A stretch of 37,213 nucleotides of DNA from Candidatus Bathyarchaeota archaeon. GTDB lineage: Archaea; Thermoproteota; Bathyarchaeia; TCS64. Below are positions 25,448-33,657 of this stretch, one piece after another. The notes beneath the pieces are model-generated. The model saw only the letters and a program-made list of their open reading frames with translations, ran no database searches and was not told the origin of the DNA. The stretch is taken from assembly GCA_018396865.1 (NCBI GenBank), contig JAGTRB010000016.1:1-37213 (forward strand), given 5' to 3'. How positions within the stretch are numbered: position 1 is the first letter of the stretch; every line of letters starts with the position of its first letter. Made by a program: the position numbers and the translations under genes.

Positions 25448-26134
25448 TTAATATGACTGCCAAGATATCCAGATAAGCTCAACATCCTCCATGGCAAAGA
25501 TTTGATGGATGCCGTCTTTTGGTATATAGATCGCTGTCTTGGGCTCTATTTCAAACTCTTCATCATGTACTTTTGCCCTTCCCCTTCCCTTAAGGACTAT
25601 GAACATCTGGGGCCAGGGGTCTGCCTCCCCCTCCCTGTTCAGGGTCTCTCCGGCCTTCACCAGGTACCAGCTCGACCTAAACCCGTCCCAGTAGGCCAAT
25701 GGGATAGGGTGGGCTCCGTGGGCCTCCCCGGCAAGCTCCTCACAAAGCCTCCTCATCTTCACCTTTCCGGCCTTCCCGGGGGCGAAGAGGTAGGTCAGCA
25801 GCGCCTTCCCGGATTCAAGGGCCTCCAGGTTGTTTATCTTGAACTCCACGGGGCGCACCTCATCGCCCCGCGCCCTCGCGGCGAGTGCAAAGGCATCTGC
25901 CTTACCTTGAAGGATCTTTTCTAGGATCTTGCTATCCATCTCTATTTCTATGTCAGGGCTGAAGCACCCCTCAACGATATCAGTTCCCTCTCCAAAAACA
26001 AGGGTTACAGCCTCATCCACATCCACGAGCCTGATGCATACCCTGACCTCGGGCATCTCCTCCCCTCTGATAAGGTCTATGTAGAGCGAGGAGTCCTCCA
26101 GGAGCTTCCTCACGCCATCCATCAACCCTTCCAT
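25448..26134 (-). CDS. SCP2-like domain fused to a cupin domain
   Basis: 228 residues from ATG 26134, which has GGTGG just upstream; the frame also runs to a TTG at 26152. Residues about 20-110 (VRVCIRLVDVDEAVTLVFGEGTDIVEG...SKILEKILQGKADAFALAARARGDEV) resemble the SCP2 sterol-carrier fold, a hydrophobic-ligand pocket. The last about 80 residues (YLVKAGETLNREGEADPWPQMFIVLKGRGRAKVHDEEFEIEPKTAIYIPKDGIHQIF) are a single cupin barrel. Only one of the usual cupin-1 histidines is evident (near the end), so metal binding is unsure. The combination suggests small-molecule binding or sensing. First gene of an operon with trmI and the M42 peptidase; function unknown. Confidence 0.75.
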   Translation of the reverse strand: MEGLMDGVRKLLEDSSLYIDLIRGEEMPEVRVCIRLVDVDEAVTLVFGEGTDIVEGCFSPDIEIEMDSKILEKILQGKADAFALAARARGDEVRPVEFKINNLEALESGKALLTYLFAPGKAGKVKMRRLCEELAGEAHGAHPIPLAYWDGFRSSWYLVKAGETLNREGEADPWPQMFIVLKGRGRAKVHDEEFEIEPKTAIYIPKDGIHQIFAMEDVELIWISWQSY

Positions 26135-26279
26135 AAAACCACCGACGGTCAAGGAGCCGTTAAATCGTTTAATAAACGGTGGTTACATCTTTTGAGCGTT
26201 ATGCCAGTCTCATCTGTTTGCTTCTTATCCGGTTCGGCGTGGGGATCATACTAATGAAGGTGGCCCGATTTTTAGAGGT

Positions 26280-27284
26280 ATGTGTAGGGCTGGATTGGGG
26301 TTCCATGCTTCTCGTCTTCCCTTTGATCCCTCTGGGCTAAGCAGGGGAATTCTAGAGGAGGTTTTGAGAAGGGTTAAGGAGCTCCTTGCCGGGGAGGCTG
26401 TCGAGTATGACCTCTGCCTGATCGGTAGCCGTGCGAGGGGGGATGCATCCCCCCTCAGCGATGTCGATCTCGCGATGTACTCTCTCGGGGAGCCCAATTT
26501 GAGGCGCACCGAGGTCTTCTGGGTTGATGGGCTGGAGGTCACCCTCTTCGCCGTCGACGCCGAGAGGCTGTTGGGGTCCGAGTCCCTGGAGTTCTACGCC
26601 GCGAACAACCCCTTCGAGGCTAGGCTCCTCCATGGTGATGGGGAGGTGCTGAGGAGGCTCAGGGAGGGGGTCTACGGCCGGAGGATAGACCTTGAGGCCA
26701 CGAGGGCTCTCCTGGGTAGAACCGTCTCTATGAGGCTCCTCTCAGCCCTCAGCGACGCAGTCACAGACATTGGGGAGGGGGTTAGGAACCTGCGTGTCTC
26801 CCTGGCCAAGGCCCATCTCTACTCTAAGCTCATGGTCGAGGGGGTCGACCCGTGGAGCCTTATACCCTACCATTACAGGCCCGAATCCCCTATAGAAACA
26901 ATGTTAGATGAGTTATATAGATCTGAGAATTATGATGAGCTTTCCTCGAGGATAATTGGGTTGAACTTGAATGGGCTCATGGAGGAGACATTCAAGGATA
27001 AATTAAAAATTTTGATTAATGCTGCTCGTATGATTGAGGAGCATGTCGGATTCGCCGGAGAACTTGTGGAAAACTATGTTAAACTTTACTTGATCGTTGA
27101 GGAGAGGGTTAGATCGATTATCTGGAGCAGGCTTCCAGGGAGGTGGAGAATAGAGGAGGAGTTCAGTTCAAAAATAGAACACTTCCATACAAACATAGTC
27201 TGCGATAATAAAAAGGTGTATTGGATATTATCATTGAAAGGGGGTGAGGGGAAGTTGGAAGACTATGGAATGACGACATTCTAA
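26280..27284 (+). CDS. Nucleotidyltransferase-fold protein with helical C-terminal domain
   Basis: 334 residues. The polymerase-beta-like motif GSRARGDASPLSDVDL (G49-S50, D61, D63) is intact, with a likely third acidic residue in GLEVTLF. The rest is mainly helical and could be a HEPN-like or sensor domain fused to the transferase, but I see no clear R-x4-6-H motif. Base composition switches sharply near 26880: the first 200 codons are GC-rich like the neighbours, the last 130 are AT-rich with AAA/ATA/TTA codons. That could mark a recombination joint or a replaced 3' part. Substrate unknown (possibly protein or tRNA AMPylation). Confidence 0.72.
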   Translation: MCRAGLGFHASRLPFDPSGLSRGILEEVLRRVKELLAGEAVEYDLCLIGSRARGDASPLSDVDLAMYSLGEPNLRRTEVFWVDGLEVTLFAVDAERLLGSESLEFYAANNPFEARLLHGDGEVLRRLREGVYGRRIDLEATRALLGRTVSMRLLSALSDAVTDIGEGVRNLRVSLAKAHLYSKLMVEGVDPWSLIPYHYRPESPIETMLDELYRSENYDELSSRIIGLNLNGLMEETFKDKLKILINAARMIEEHVGFAGELVENYVKLYLIVEERVRSIIWSRLPGRWRIEEEFSSKIEHFHTNIVCDNKKVYWILSLKGGEGKLEDYGMTTF

Positions 27285-27444
27285 AATATAGATTTTAATT
27301 CATAATTTTTAATATCTATGTTAATGCCTTAAGATTTTCATTCAATTAACAATCCGGTCTATAATGAATTAGTTTCCATTTTCATGGATTATTTATTATG
27401 AAAATCTTTTTCTTTCGGAGACCCGATCCAGCCTAGGTGGTTGG

Positions 27445-27816
27445 ATGAGCAGGTTGGAGCAGTTTGCCGAGTTTAGGAGGAGGATGAACGAGCGGATCAT
27501 GGGGTTCGGGAACCTCGATACCAAGAGGTTCTGGGCCCTCGACAGCAGCGTGTACAGGGCTGGGGCCCTGGATGAGAGGGTTAAGGAGCTGCTGGGGTTG
27601 GCCACCTCCCTGGTCCTTAGGTGTGACGACTGCGTCACCTACCACATAATCCGCTGCATACAGCTGGGGTTGAGGGATGAGGAGATCCTCGAGGCCCTCA
27701 ACGTGGCCCTGGTGGTCGGGGGCTCCATAACCATCCCCCACCTGAGAAGGGCCGTTGAAACCATAGACGAGTGCAGGAAGCTGACGGTTGAGGAGCTGAA
27801 CAGCCTATTAGCCTAG
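27445..27816 (+). CDS. AhpD-like / carboxymuconolactone decarboxylase family protein
   Basis: 123 residues, one CMD domain. The redox motif is C60-D-D-C63-x3-H67 (LVLRCDDCVTYHIIRC), typical of AhpD-like alkylhydroperoxidase or disulfide reductase members rather than the decarboxylase. The rest (ELLGLATSLV...LGLRDEEILEALNVALVVGGS) fits the family helix bundle. It probably acts in peroxide defence or thiol transfer. Single gene on the plus strand; a weak AT-rich promoter precedes it at about 27380-27410. Confidence 0.88.
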   Translation: MSRLEQFAEFRRRMNERIMGFGNLDTKRFWALDSSVYRAGALDERVKELLGLATSLVLRCDDCVTYHIIRCIQLGLRDEEILEALNVALVVGGSITIPHLRRAVETIDECRKLTVEELNSLLA

Positions 27817-27910
27817 CTAAGCTCCTGAGGTTTAAGTAGCGTAAGGTGTAATCTTTTGTCTGGTCTTGTTTTTATTCCTATGAGGTGGTGAGTAGTTTGA
27901 ATACTTAACC

Positions 27911-28276
27911 CTATATGTTGGTTTCTATCTCCTTCTTTTTATGATCCTTCAAAATTTTTTCGAATATTGGTTTTAAATTTGGTAGATCTTCTTTAACTGT
28001 TTTCCAAACTCTCTTTAAATCTACCCCAAAATATTCGTGAATAAGTTTGTCCCTCATTCCAGCTATATCTTTCCATGGTATTTGCGGATAAAGTTTTTTC
28101 ACAGAGTTGGGAATCTTCTTTACTGCCTCTCCAATTATTTCCAAGGCTCTAATGACCGCGTAAATCGTCCTTTTATCCTTTTCAAATTCATCATAGCTCA
28201 TTTCTTTCAAAAAATTTAATGCATTTTCCATCGCCTCTATAATATCCTCTATATAATCCAAAAATTCCCTTTTCAT
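27911..28276 (-). CDS. hepT: HepT-like toxin (HEPN RNase, DUF86)
   Basis: 121 residues. The HEPN active-site motif R-x4-H-x-Y is intact (R75, H80, Y82 in MRDKLIHEYFG). Y82 corresponds to the tyrosine AMPylated by the partner antitoxin in characterised MntA-HepT pairs, which inactivates the RNase. Strongly AT-rich and lysine-rich compared with the neighbours, as expected for a mobile module. Start overlaps the mntA stop by 4 nt (ATGA). mntA is upstream on the same strand. Confidence 0.9.
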   Translation of the reverse strand: MKREFLDYIEDIIEAMENALNFLKEMSYDEFEKDKRTIYAVIRALEIIGEAVKKIPNSVKKLYPQIPWKDIAGMRDKLIHEYFGVDLKRVWKTVKEDLPNLKPIFEKILKDHKKKEIETNI

Positions 28277-28578
28277 ATTATGATCACTTCTTCTAGGATC
28301 TTTTTTCCTATCCTTTTTTTTAAGGTGTTTTTTTCTACAAGGTCAACCTTAATTCCTAGCTCTTCGCTCAAATAGTTCTCCAGTCTGATAAAATCTAACA
28401 GACTCAATTTGTCTGAATCTTCAAACTCGACCAATATATCTAAATCACTTCCCTTTTTCTGTTGGCCTCTTACATATGATCCAAAAATACCAATCGATTT
28501 AACTTCAAATTTTTCCCTTAAGAATGGCTTTAATCCCTCTAATCTTATCTTTATCTCATCAATTTTTTCATCTTTCAT
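28273..28578 (-). CDS. mntA: MntA-like antitoxin (minimal nucleotidyltransferase)
   Basis: 101 residues from ATG 28578; a TTG at 28587 is also possible. Minimal nucleotidyltransferase motif GSYVRGQQKKGSDLD (G-S-x10-D-x-D; G33-S34, D45, D47) is complete, followed by ILVEF. In the known mechanism it transfers AMP to HepT tyrosine. AT-rich, lysine-rich, shares the composition of hepT and is unlike flanking genes, indicating they moved together. A TCTATATTG stretch just upstream suggests a short-leader promoter. Confidence 0.9.
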   Translation of the reverse strand: MKDEKIDEIKIRLEGLKPFLREKFEVKSIGIFGSYVRGQQKKGSDLDILVEFEDSDKLSLLDFIRLENYLSEELGIKVDLVEKNTLKKRIGKKILEEVIII

Positions 28579-28800
28579 ATCTAACAATATAGATTCAACT
28601 TCAAATTTTTAAAGGTTTTCGATCTTAAAGCCGTCCTTCATAGATTTCTAAGGTTTTATTTTTTCAGTCCTAGATTCTTTTTCAAGAGCCTCCTTCAATC
28701 TTCTCAGGTTTCATGGGGAAGTGCATAAGTCGGATGATTTAACGGCCTCTCCCAAAAGTCCAAAAGATAAAGGCCTATGAGCATGTATAAGGATGGGCTT

Positions 28801-29322
28801 CTAGGCCTTTGAGGCTGTTGGGAGCCTCAGGTTTCTTATCAGTGGCTGGGCCGATCTCAGGATTATTATTGAGATTATGGAGTCTATTGTGTGGTGGATG
28901 GTCCCTCCCACCATGTTTATGAGGGCTCCCCATGGGGGTATTCCGAAGGGGATGACCACAAGCCCCTCGGGTATGGAGTGGAGGGGGAGGGCGACTAGGA
29001 ATAGGGCCTTAGGATAGGAGAGGCCCCTCTTCACCGCCACGGCTGCTGTGACCCCGAAGAGGATGTGGGTCGCGGCCCTAGCCGCCACGACAGGGCCCAG
29101 GGTCAATAGGAATCCGAAGGTTGAGGCGAACCCCACTAGGGCCGCGACGGATGGCCCGGCGACTATGGAGAGCATCACGGGGACATGGGAGGCCAGGGTG
29201 GCTGAGTACCCTATCTCTGGGATGACGAACTGGAGGGTTCCCCTGAAGAGGAGGGGGATGGCGAGGGCGAGGGCGGTGAACACCCCTCCCAGGGCTATCT
29301 CGACGCTCCTCAACTGAATCAC
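28801..29322 (-). CDS. Small membrane protein, possibly an ECF transporter S component
   Basis: 173 residues, about 5-6 hydrophobic helices with little soluble sequence. The N-terminus (GVFTALALAIPLLF...GYSATLASHVPVMLSIVAGPSVAALVGFASTFGFLLTLGP) resembles substrate-binding S components of energy-coupling-factor transporters of the QueT/NiaX kind, and HIPVML-like motifs fit. No A-component ATPase or T component is nearby, so it would use shared ones. Starts with GTG. The substrate cannot be predicted. Confidence 0.6.
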   Translation of the reverse strand: MIQLRSVEIALGGVFTALALAIPLLFRGTLQFVIPEIGYSATLASHVPVMLSIVAGPSVAALVGFASTFGFLLTLGPVVAARAATHILFGVTAAVAVKRGLSYPKALFLVALPLHSIPEGLVVIPFGIPPWGALINMVGGTIHHTIDSIISIIILRSAQPLIRNLRLPTASKA

Positions 29323-29504
29323 TTAGCCACATAGTATGAGCAGAGGATATAAAAGAGATCATCGAGGGATAGAGGCTGAGGTTGAAGATCTGAGGCCTTT
29401 AGGCTCCCCAATTAGAGGGAATATGGCCAACTTTTGCGTCCTGTGGGGTTTTCAAAACTGATCGAATATAAGGAGTGATTAAGTGATGGCTTTGGCGGTA
29501 GGCT

Positions 29505-29663
29505 TTGGACGAGGAGGCAGCCCACAAACCTGAGGACCCCTTGAGGAGGCTCATGGAGCTCGTTGTTAAGGGAACAACCGATGTGGAGAAGGAGATCCAT
29601 CTCCTGCGAAGGTTAGCGGAGCTGGAGTTCCAGAAGCTCCAGAAGATCGAAGAAGGGGGATGA
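29505..29663 (+). CDS. Probable small protein, 52 residues, charged and helical
   Basis: A TTG-initiated frame lies between the ECF-like gene and the 3' end of rad50. Sequence runs DEEAAHKPEDPLRRLMELVV...VEKEIHLLRRLAELEFQKLQ. It is amphipathic, helical and rich in Glu, Leu and Arg, with codons like the neighbours. An in-frame stop directly precedes the TTG, so no longer start exists; ATG at codon 15 is the alternative. A CGAATATAAGG TATA-like box (29463-29473) lies about 32-42 bp upstream. I do not recognise a family. Opposite-strand frames here look like shadows. Confidence 0.45.
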   Translation: MDEEAAHKPEDPLRRLMELVVKGTTDVEKEIHLLRRLAELEFQKLQKIEEGG

Positions 29664-29735
29664 TTGTTGAGCAGGGTTTTCTGCATCGACTTATGGGGTC
29701 GAGGAGGGTAAGGTGGCCTATAAACTGGCCTGCTC

Positions 29736-32069
29736 TCAGTGTAGGCTGAGTCTCTCGGCCTTCGATGATCCATCTGGGTTCCTGCTGACCCTTATTATGT
29801 TGGCTGCCTCCTCCTCCCCTGCTCCGTGGTGGGTTACTAGGAGGACCTGGGGTATCCTTTTTGAGGCCTCTGATATCTGGCTCATCAGCTGGGGGAGGTT
29901 TTCTGAGTCCACCCCGTAGGTCGGCTCGTCCAGTATCAGGAGGTTCCTGTGCCCTAGGACGTTGAGGAGGGCTATCCTGAGGGAGAGGGCTATGAGGGTC
30001 TGGTGTCCTCCTCCGACCCTCTTGGCTGGTATGTATTCCTCCAGGCCTGTGGGCTGGACCTGGGCCTGGTAGGATTCGGGGTCTATCTTGAAGGCTTTGT
30101 AGATCCTCTGGTCTGTCAGGGAGTTGTATATCCTCAGGGCCTCCCCCGCCACCTCCCTCAAGGCTCTTCTCCTCCCCTCCTCTATCCCCATCCTCAGCTT
30201 CTGAACCATCTCTGAGGTTGTCTTGGCCCTCTCCAGCCTCCTCTCTATGGCCTCGACTTTTTCTTCTATTTCTTTCTTATCCTTTTTATGTTTATCATAA
30301 TCTTTAACCAATTTCTCCAATCTATTTTTCTTCTCTTCTAGTTCAATTCTTTTCTCTTCCATTTCTTCTATGCTTATTGGGAGTTTCGCTGCTATCTTCT
30401 CCTTTAGTTCAGGATCTTTCGGGTCTATTGGGAGTATCAGCCTTTTCAGATATTCAGAGATTTTCTCCGTTGCATTTTCTATATTTAATTGGAGTTCCCT
30501 CTTCCTCTCTTCTAGTTGTTTGACCCTTGAAACAGTGCCTTTGAGGTTTTTAAGATTTTCTTGGAGCACTGCCAGCTCCTTAGACTTCTCCAGGTGTGAA
30601 GACTCCAGTTTTACAAGGTTCTCGTTCATATTTGTGAGCGTCTCTGACAACTCCTTCTCTGAGGCCCCTTCCAGGTGGATCTTGAGCTCCGACTGGAAAC
30701 CTTGGAGCTGCTTTACCCTCGCGGCCGCCTCGTTCGAGTCCTTCCTCAGACCCTCTAGCCTGCTCCTGAGGTCGAGGTGCTCTCTCATGACCTCTTTAAG
30801 CTCTATCTCCAGCTCTCTCTGCATCTCACCCTTATCCTCTATTAGCCGAAGTAGGAGTTCTGGGGTTATCCTCTGCCCGCAGGTTGGGCACTCTGGGGCC
30901 CCCTTCATTAGGAGCTCCTCATGGTTTCTTATCTCCTCCTCCAGAGCGGACTTCCTACCCGATAGCTCGTTCCTCCTCTCCTCTATCGATGCTAGCCTAA
31001 CCTCCAGTTCCCTTATGGAGTTCATAAGCTCCTGCTCCCATGCCTTCTCAAGGCCTATGAGCTCATCGAGCTCCTCGGGTGTGGAGGCCCCAGCCACCTG
31101 GAGGATGTACCGGATCCTCTGGAGGCGTCCCTCGAGGCTCTCCCTCGTCCTCCTCAGCCTCTCCACCTCGCCCGCCAGCCTCCTGGCCTCTATCTCGGTC
31201 CTGGTCAGCCTCCCTGTGGCCTCCTCTAGCATCCTCTCCAGCTCGGTTGGGCTTCCGGACTTCCACTCTTCAAGGGTTCTCTTCAGGTGGAGCTCCGCCT
31301 CCCTGTGCTCCTCCATGTACTCTTCTCGGGCCCTCAAGGTTTCTAGGAGGCCTCTCAGCTCTTCAGACTCCGCCCTTGATAGGAGGTTCTCGAGCTGCTC
31401 CACCTCGTTTTTTAGGGGGTTGATCTGGGCCTCTAGGGTCTTTATGTAGCCCTCCAGCCTTGGAAGGTCCCCCACCCTATAGGCCTCTAATAGGGTCTTT
31501 GCATCCCTCCCCTCGTACCTCTCCAGCTCTCGTTCTAGGTCTGTGAGCTGGGCCTCCAGCTCCTTCATCAGGCTTATTCCCAGGATGGAGTCCATATCCT
31601 CCCTCTTGGGCTCAAGGATGTCTGTGAGCTCTCCCTGCCTAACGTAGACTAGGTTCAGGAACTTCTTCATGCTAAGGCCTGTAAGCTCTGTTATCCTCCT
31701 CCTAAGGTCCTCCTCCCCCTCCAGGTGGGCCTCCTCCCCGTTGATGGTCAGCCTCAGCCTCTCGGTTCTGAAGCCCTCCTCCTCCCCCCTCCTCATGGTT
31801 CTCCCCTCCCTCTCCACCTCCCTCTCCCTATTGTCTGGGGTTCTCAGGGAGAGCTTGACCGACAATCTCCTAGCCGTATCCTGGAGCCTCGAGACTAGTA
31901 GCCTCTTCTGGACCCCTGGAACCTCCCCGTACAGAGCCGTCAGTATGGCCTCCAGTATGGTGGTCTTCCCCGACGAGTTCCTCCCCGTTATCAGGTTGAG
32001 GCCTGGGGAGAACTCTATCCTAGCCTCCCTGTATCCCTCGAAGCCCCTGATCTCCAGGCTTCTGAGCAT
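29736..32069 (-). CDS. rad50: DNA double-strand break repair ATPase Rad50
   Basis: 777 residues, somewhat shorter than Pyrococcus Rad50. Walker A is G29-RNSSGKT36, Q-loop Q145 in VRQGEL, zinc hook C394-PTC397 in the middle of long coiled coils (about 170-380 and 400-640), Walker B LLILDEPT (about 710-717), D-loop YGVDSEN and the switch histidine in LLVTHHG. The ABC signature, normally LSGGE/Q, reads VGGGHQ (685-690), so the serine is glycine. Forms a complex with Mre11 that tethers and processes DNA ends. Adjacent to mre11 with no gap, mre11 being upstream. HerA and NurA, often next to it in archaea, are not in this window. Confidence 0.95.
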   Translation of the reverse strand: MLRSLEIRGFEGYREARIEFSPGLNLITGRNSSGKTTILEAILTALYGEVPGVQKRLLVSRLQDTARRLSVKLSLRTPDNREREVEREGRTMRRGEEEGFRTERLRLTINGEEAHLEGEEDLRRRITELTGLSMKKFLNLVYVRQGELTDILEPKREDMDSILGISLMKELEAQLTDLERELERYEGRDAKTLLEAYRVGDLPRLEGYIKTLEAQINPLKNEVEQLENLLSRAESEELRGLLETLRAREEYMEEHREAELHLKRTLEEWKSGSPTELERMLEEATGRLTRTEIEARRLAGEVERLRRTRESLEGRLQRIRYILQVAGASTPEELDELIGLEKAWEQELMNSIRELEVRLASIEERRNELSGRKSALEEEIRNHEELLMKGAPECPTCGQRITPELLLRLIEDKGEMQRELEIELKEVMREHLDLRSRLEGLRKDSNEAAARVKQLQGFQSELKIHLEGASEKELSETLTNMNENLVKLESSHLEKSKELAVLQENLKNLKGTVSRVKQLEERKRELQLNIENATEKISEYLKRLILPIDPKDPELKEKIAAKLPISIEEMEEKRIELEEKKNRLEKLVKDYDKHKKDKKEIEEKVEAIERRLERAKTTSEMVQKLRMGIEEGRRRALREVAGEALRIYNSLTDQRIYKAFKIDPESYQAQVQPTGLEEYIPAKRVGGGHQTLIALSLRIALLNVLGHRNLLILDEPTYGVDSENLPQLMSQISEASKRIPQVLLVTHHGAGEEEAANIIRVSRNPDGSSKAERLSLH

Positions 32070-33335
32070 CTATCCCTCCTCCCCCATCACTCTCTTCCAC
32101 CTCTCCACATACTCCCGGCGCCTTGACTCCGTCAGCAGCCCTGTCCTCGTGCTGGCCTCCTCCTCCAGGGCCAGTTCGACCTCGTTGACCAGCTCGAGGG
32201 CCTTGGCCCTAGCCTCCTCATCTAGAGGCTTGAAGAGCTCCATCAGGAGCTCCTCCCTGTTCAGGGTCCCTCGAAGGATTTGGGTTACCCCCTTCTCGTT
32301 GAGGCGGCTCTCCACCTCCACGTGGAGGAGGAGGGGCTCCTCCTCCTTCACCCTCCTGATCAGGTTCTCGAGCTCCAACTCAAGGTCGTATCTCCCCTCC
32401 TCCACCACCCCCTCAAGCGCTATCCTTAGGATCCCCTTCACCCCTTGCCCCTCCAGCTCCTCTGTGTAATCTCTGATCTGGTTTAGGGTGGCGTCCTTGA
32501 ACCACTCCCTCGGCCTCGGGGCCTCACCTCCCTCGACGGTGGCGCTCTTGATCCCGTATAGGGGTTTTATGGGCCTGAACTGGACTTTGACCCCCTCTTC
32601 GAGGTCTATGATGAGGGCTCCGTGCGGGCCTGTATCTGAGAGGTCTATGGCCTCCGTGGCTCCCGGTGTGAGGATCTTAACCCCGTCAAGGTCTGTGGTC
32701 GGGCTGTACTGGTGGTGGTGGCCAGAGATGACCAGGTCCGCCCCGAGCCTCCTGACGTTGTCTAGGCTTACGATCTGGTGGCCTGGGACGCCTGGTGGTA
32801 TATCCTGGTGGCCCTCTATAAACATGTGGGCTATGAAGAGCTTGACCTTGGACCTTGAGGCCTCTAGGGAGTTCCTTATGACCCCCTCAGCCTCCCTTAT
32901 CTTTGGGGATGGGTAGGGTGTATAGCCAAGCCCGACGGCTGCGACTATACCATCTTCATAGAGCTCTCTCTCCCCTCTTAGGGTCCCCTCTCCCAGGACC
33001 TCCAGGTACTTGGCCAAGGGGTGTTTCACATAGTCTAGGGCGTTGTTCTCAGGGGTTCCGTCGTGGTTCCCCCTCACCATGAGGATCTTCACCTCCCCAT
33101 CCAGCCCGTCGACGAGCCTCTGGAGCTCATCCTTCACCAGTATCGAGTCCCCTGGGGTCATGCTCCTCCTCTCGAAGAGGTCTCCAGCGTGGATGACATA
33201 GTCCACGTCCTCCCTGATGAAGAGGTCCACCGCCCTTGAGAAGGCATGTCTGAAGGCCCTCCTCCTATGCTCGGCCACGGTGTTCGGCACAGCCCGGCCT
33301 ATGTGGGTGTCGCTGAAGACCCCTATCCTAACCAT
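32070..33335 (-). CDS. mre11: DNA repair nuclease Mre11
   Basis: 421 residues. Phosphoesterase motifs are all present: DTHIG (D9, H11), HAGDLFE (D52), VRGNHD (N90, H91), FIAHMFIEGHQ (H170) and SGHHHQY (H206, H208). These bind two Mn ions and carry out the 3'-5' exonuclease and endonuclease activity. The C-terminal 180 residues form the capping domain and the Rad50-binding helices. First gene of an mre11-rad50 operon. A TTTATAAAG TATA-like box at about 33447-33456 would give a leader of roughly 90 nt. Confidence 0.95.
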   Translation of the reverse strand: MVRIGVFSDTHIGRAVPNTVAEHRRRAFRHAFSRAVDLFIREDVDYVIHAGDLFERRSMTPGDSILVKDELQRLVDGLDGEVKILMVRGNHDGTPENNALDYVKHPLAKYLEVLGEGTLRGERELYEDGIVAAVGLGYTPYPSPKIREAEGVIRNSLEASRSKVKLFIAHMFIEGHQDIPPGVPGHQIVSLDNVRRLGADLVISGHHHQYSPTTDLDGVKILTPGATEAIDLSDTGPHGALIIDLEEGVKVQFRPIKPLYGIKSATVEGGEAPRPREWFKDATLNQIRDYTEELEGQGVKGILRIALEGVVEEGRYDLELELENLIRRVKEEEPLLLHVEVESRLNEKGVTQILRGTLNREELLMELFKPLDEEARAKALELVNEVELALEEEASTRTGLLTESRRREYVERWKRVMGEEG

Positions 33336-33489
33336 CCCCCATTCACATCTCCCATCCTGCCATTAGAAGCCCATGAGAAAGCGCCCAAACCGGATGAGGA
33401 AGCTCCACAGAAAACCCTTAGGGGGAACCCTGTTTAACCTTATCGGCCTTTATAAATTTGGGCTTTTTTCCCTACGATCCCTCAAGATG

Positions 33490-33657
33490 TTAATGTTTAA
33501 ATGTTACAATCTTGATTGTTACAATCATGAATCTACAATTCTGTGAGACCCTTAAAAGCACCTTTTCATCCTCCCTCAGACCAAGGGCCTCAACCACAAC
33601 CTTAGGCTGATAGACCGCTTATTTCTTCCCGATACGAGCCTCAACCGTCAGACTCAT
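33490..33657 (-). pseudogene. AbrB/SpoVT-like antitoxin gene with a nonsense codon
   Basis: Starting at ATG 33655-33657 the frame reads SLTVEARIGKK, then TAA, then AVYQPKVVVEALGLREDEKVLLRVSQN..., ending at TAA 33490-33492. Without the stop this is an archaeal swapped-hairpin AbrB protein (V-E-A-R-I-G-K-K-x-A-V-Y-x-P-K-x-V-x-E-A-L-G-L-x-E-x-D-K-V-L-L-R-V). The nonsense codon (codon 13) sits where family members usually have an aromatic or basic residue, and one base change would explain it. The C-terminal codons also look degraded. No cognate PIN toxin remains beside it. Confidence 0.75.
33502..33526. repeat. Short direct repeat TGTTACAATC x2
   Basis: TGTTACAATC occurs at 33502-33511 and again at 33517-33526; the second copy forms part of a 6-1-6 palindrome (GATTGT-T-ACAATC, 33514-33526). 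Both lie inside the degraded 3' part of the AbrB pseudogene, so they may be a local duplication in decaying DNA or an operator. Confidence 0.5.

Noticed and set aside
29660-29760. Short frames after the 52-residue gene, one with C-x2-C (ACSQCRL)
   Set aside because: Frames have no proper start or stop quickly, and the C-x2-C frame runs into the antisense of rad50.
29399-29773. 124-codon minus-strand frame downstream of rad50
   Set aside because: Serine/proline-rich shadow of the small plus-strand gene; no family features.
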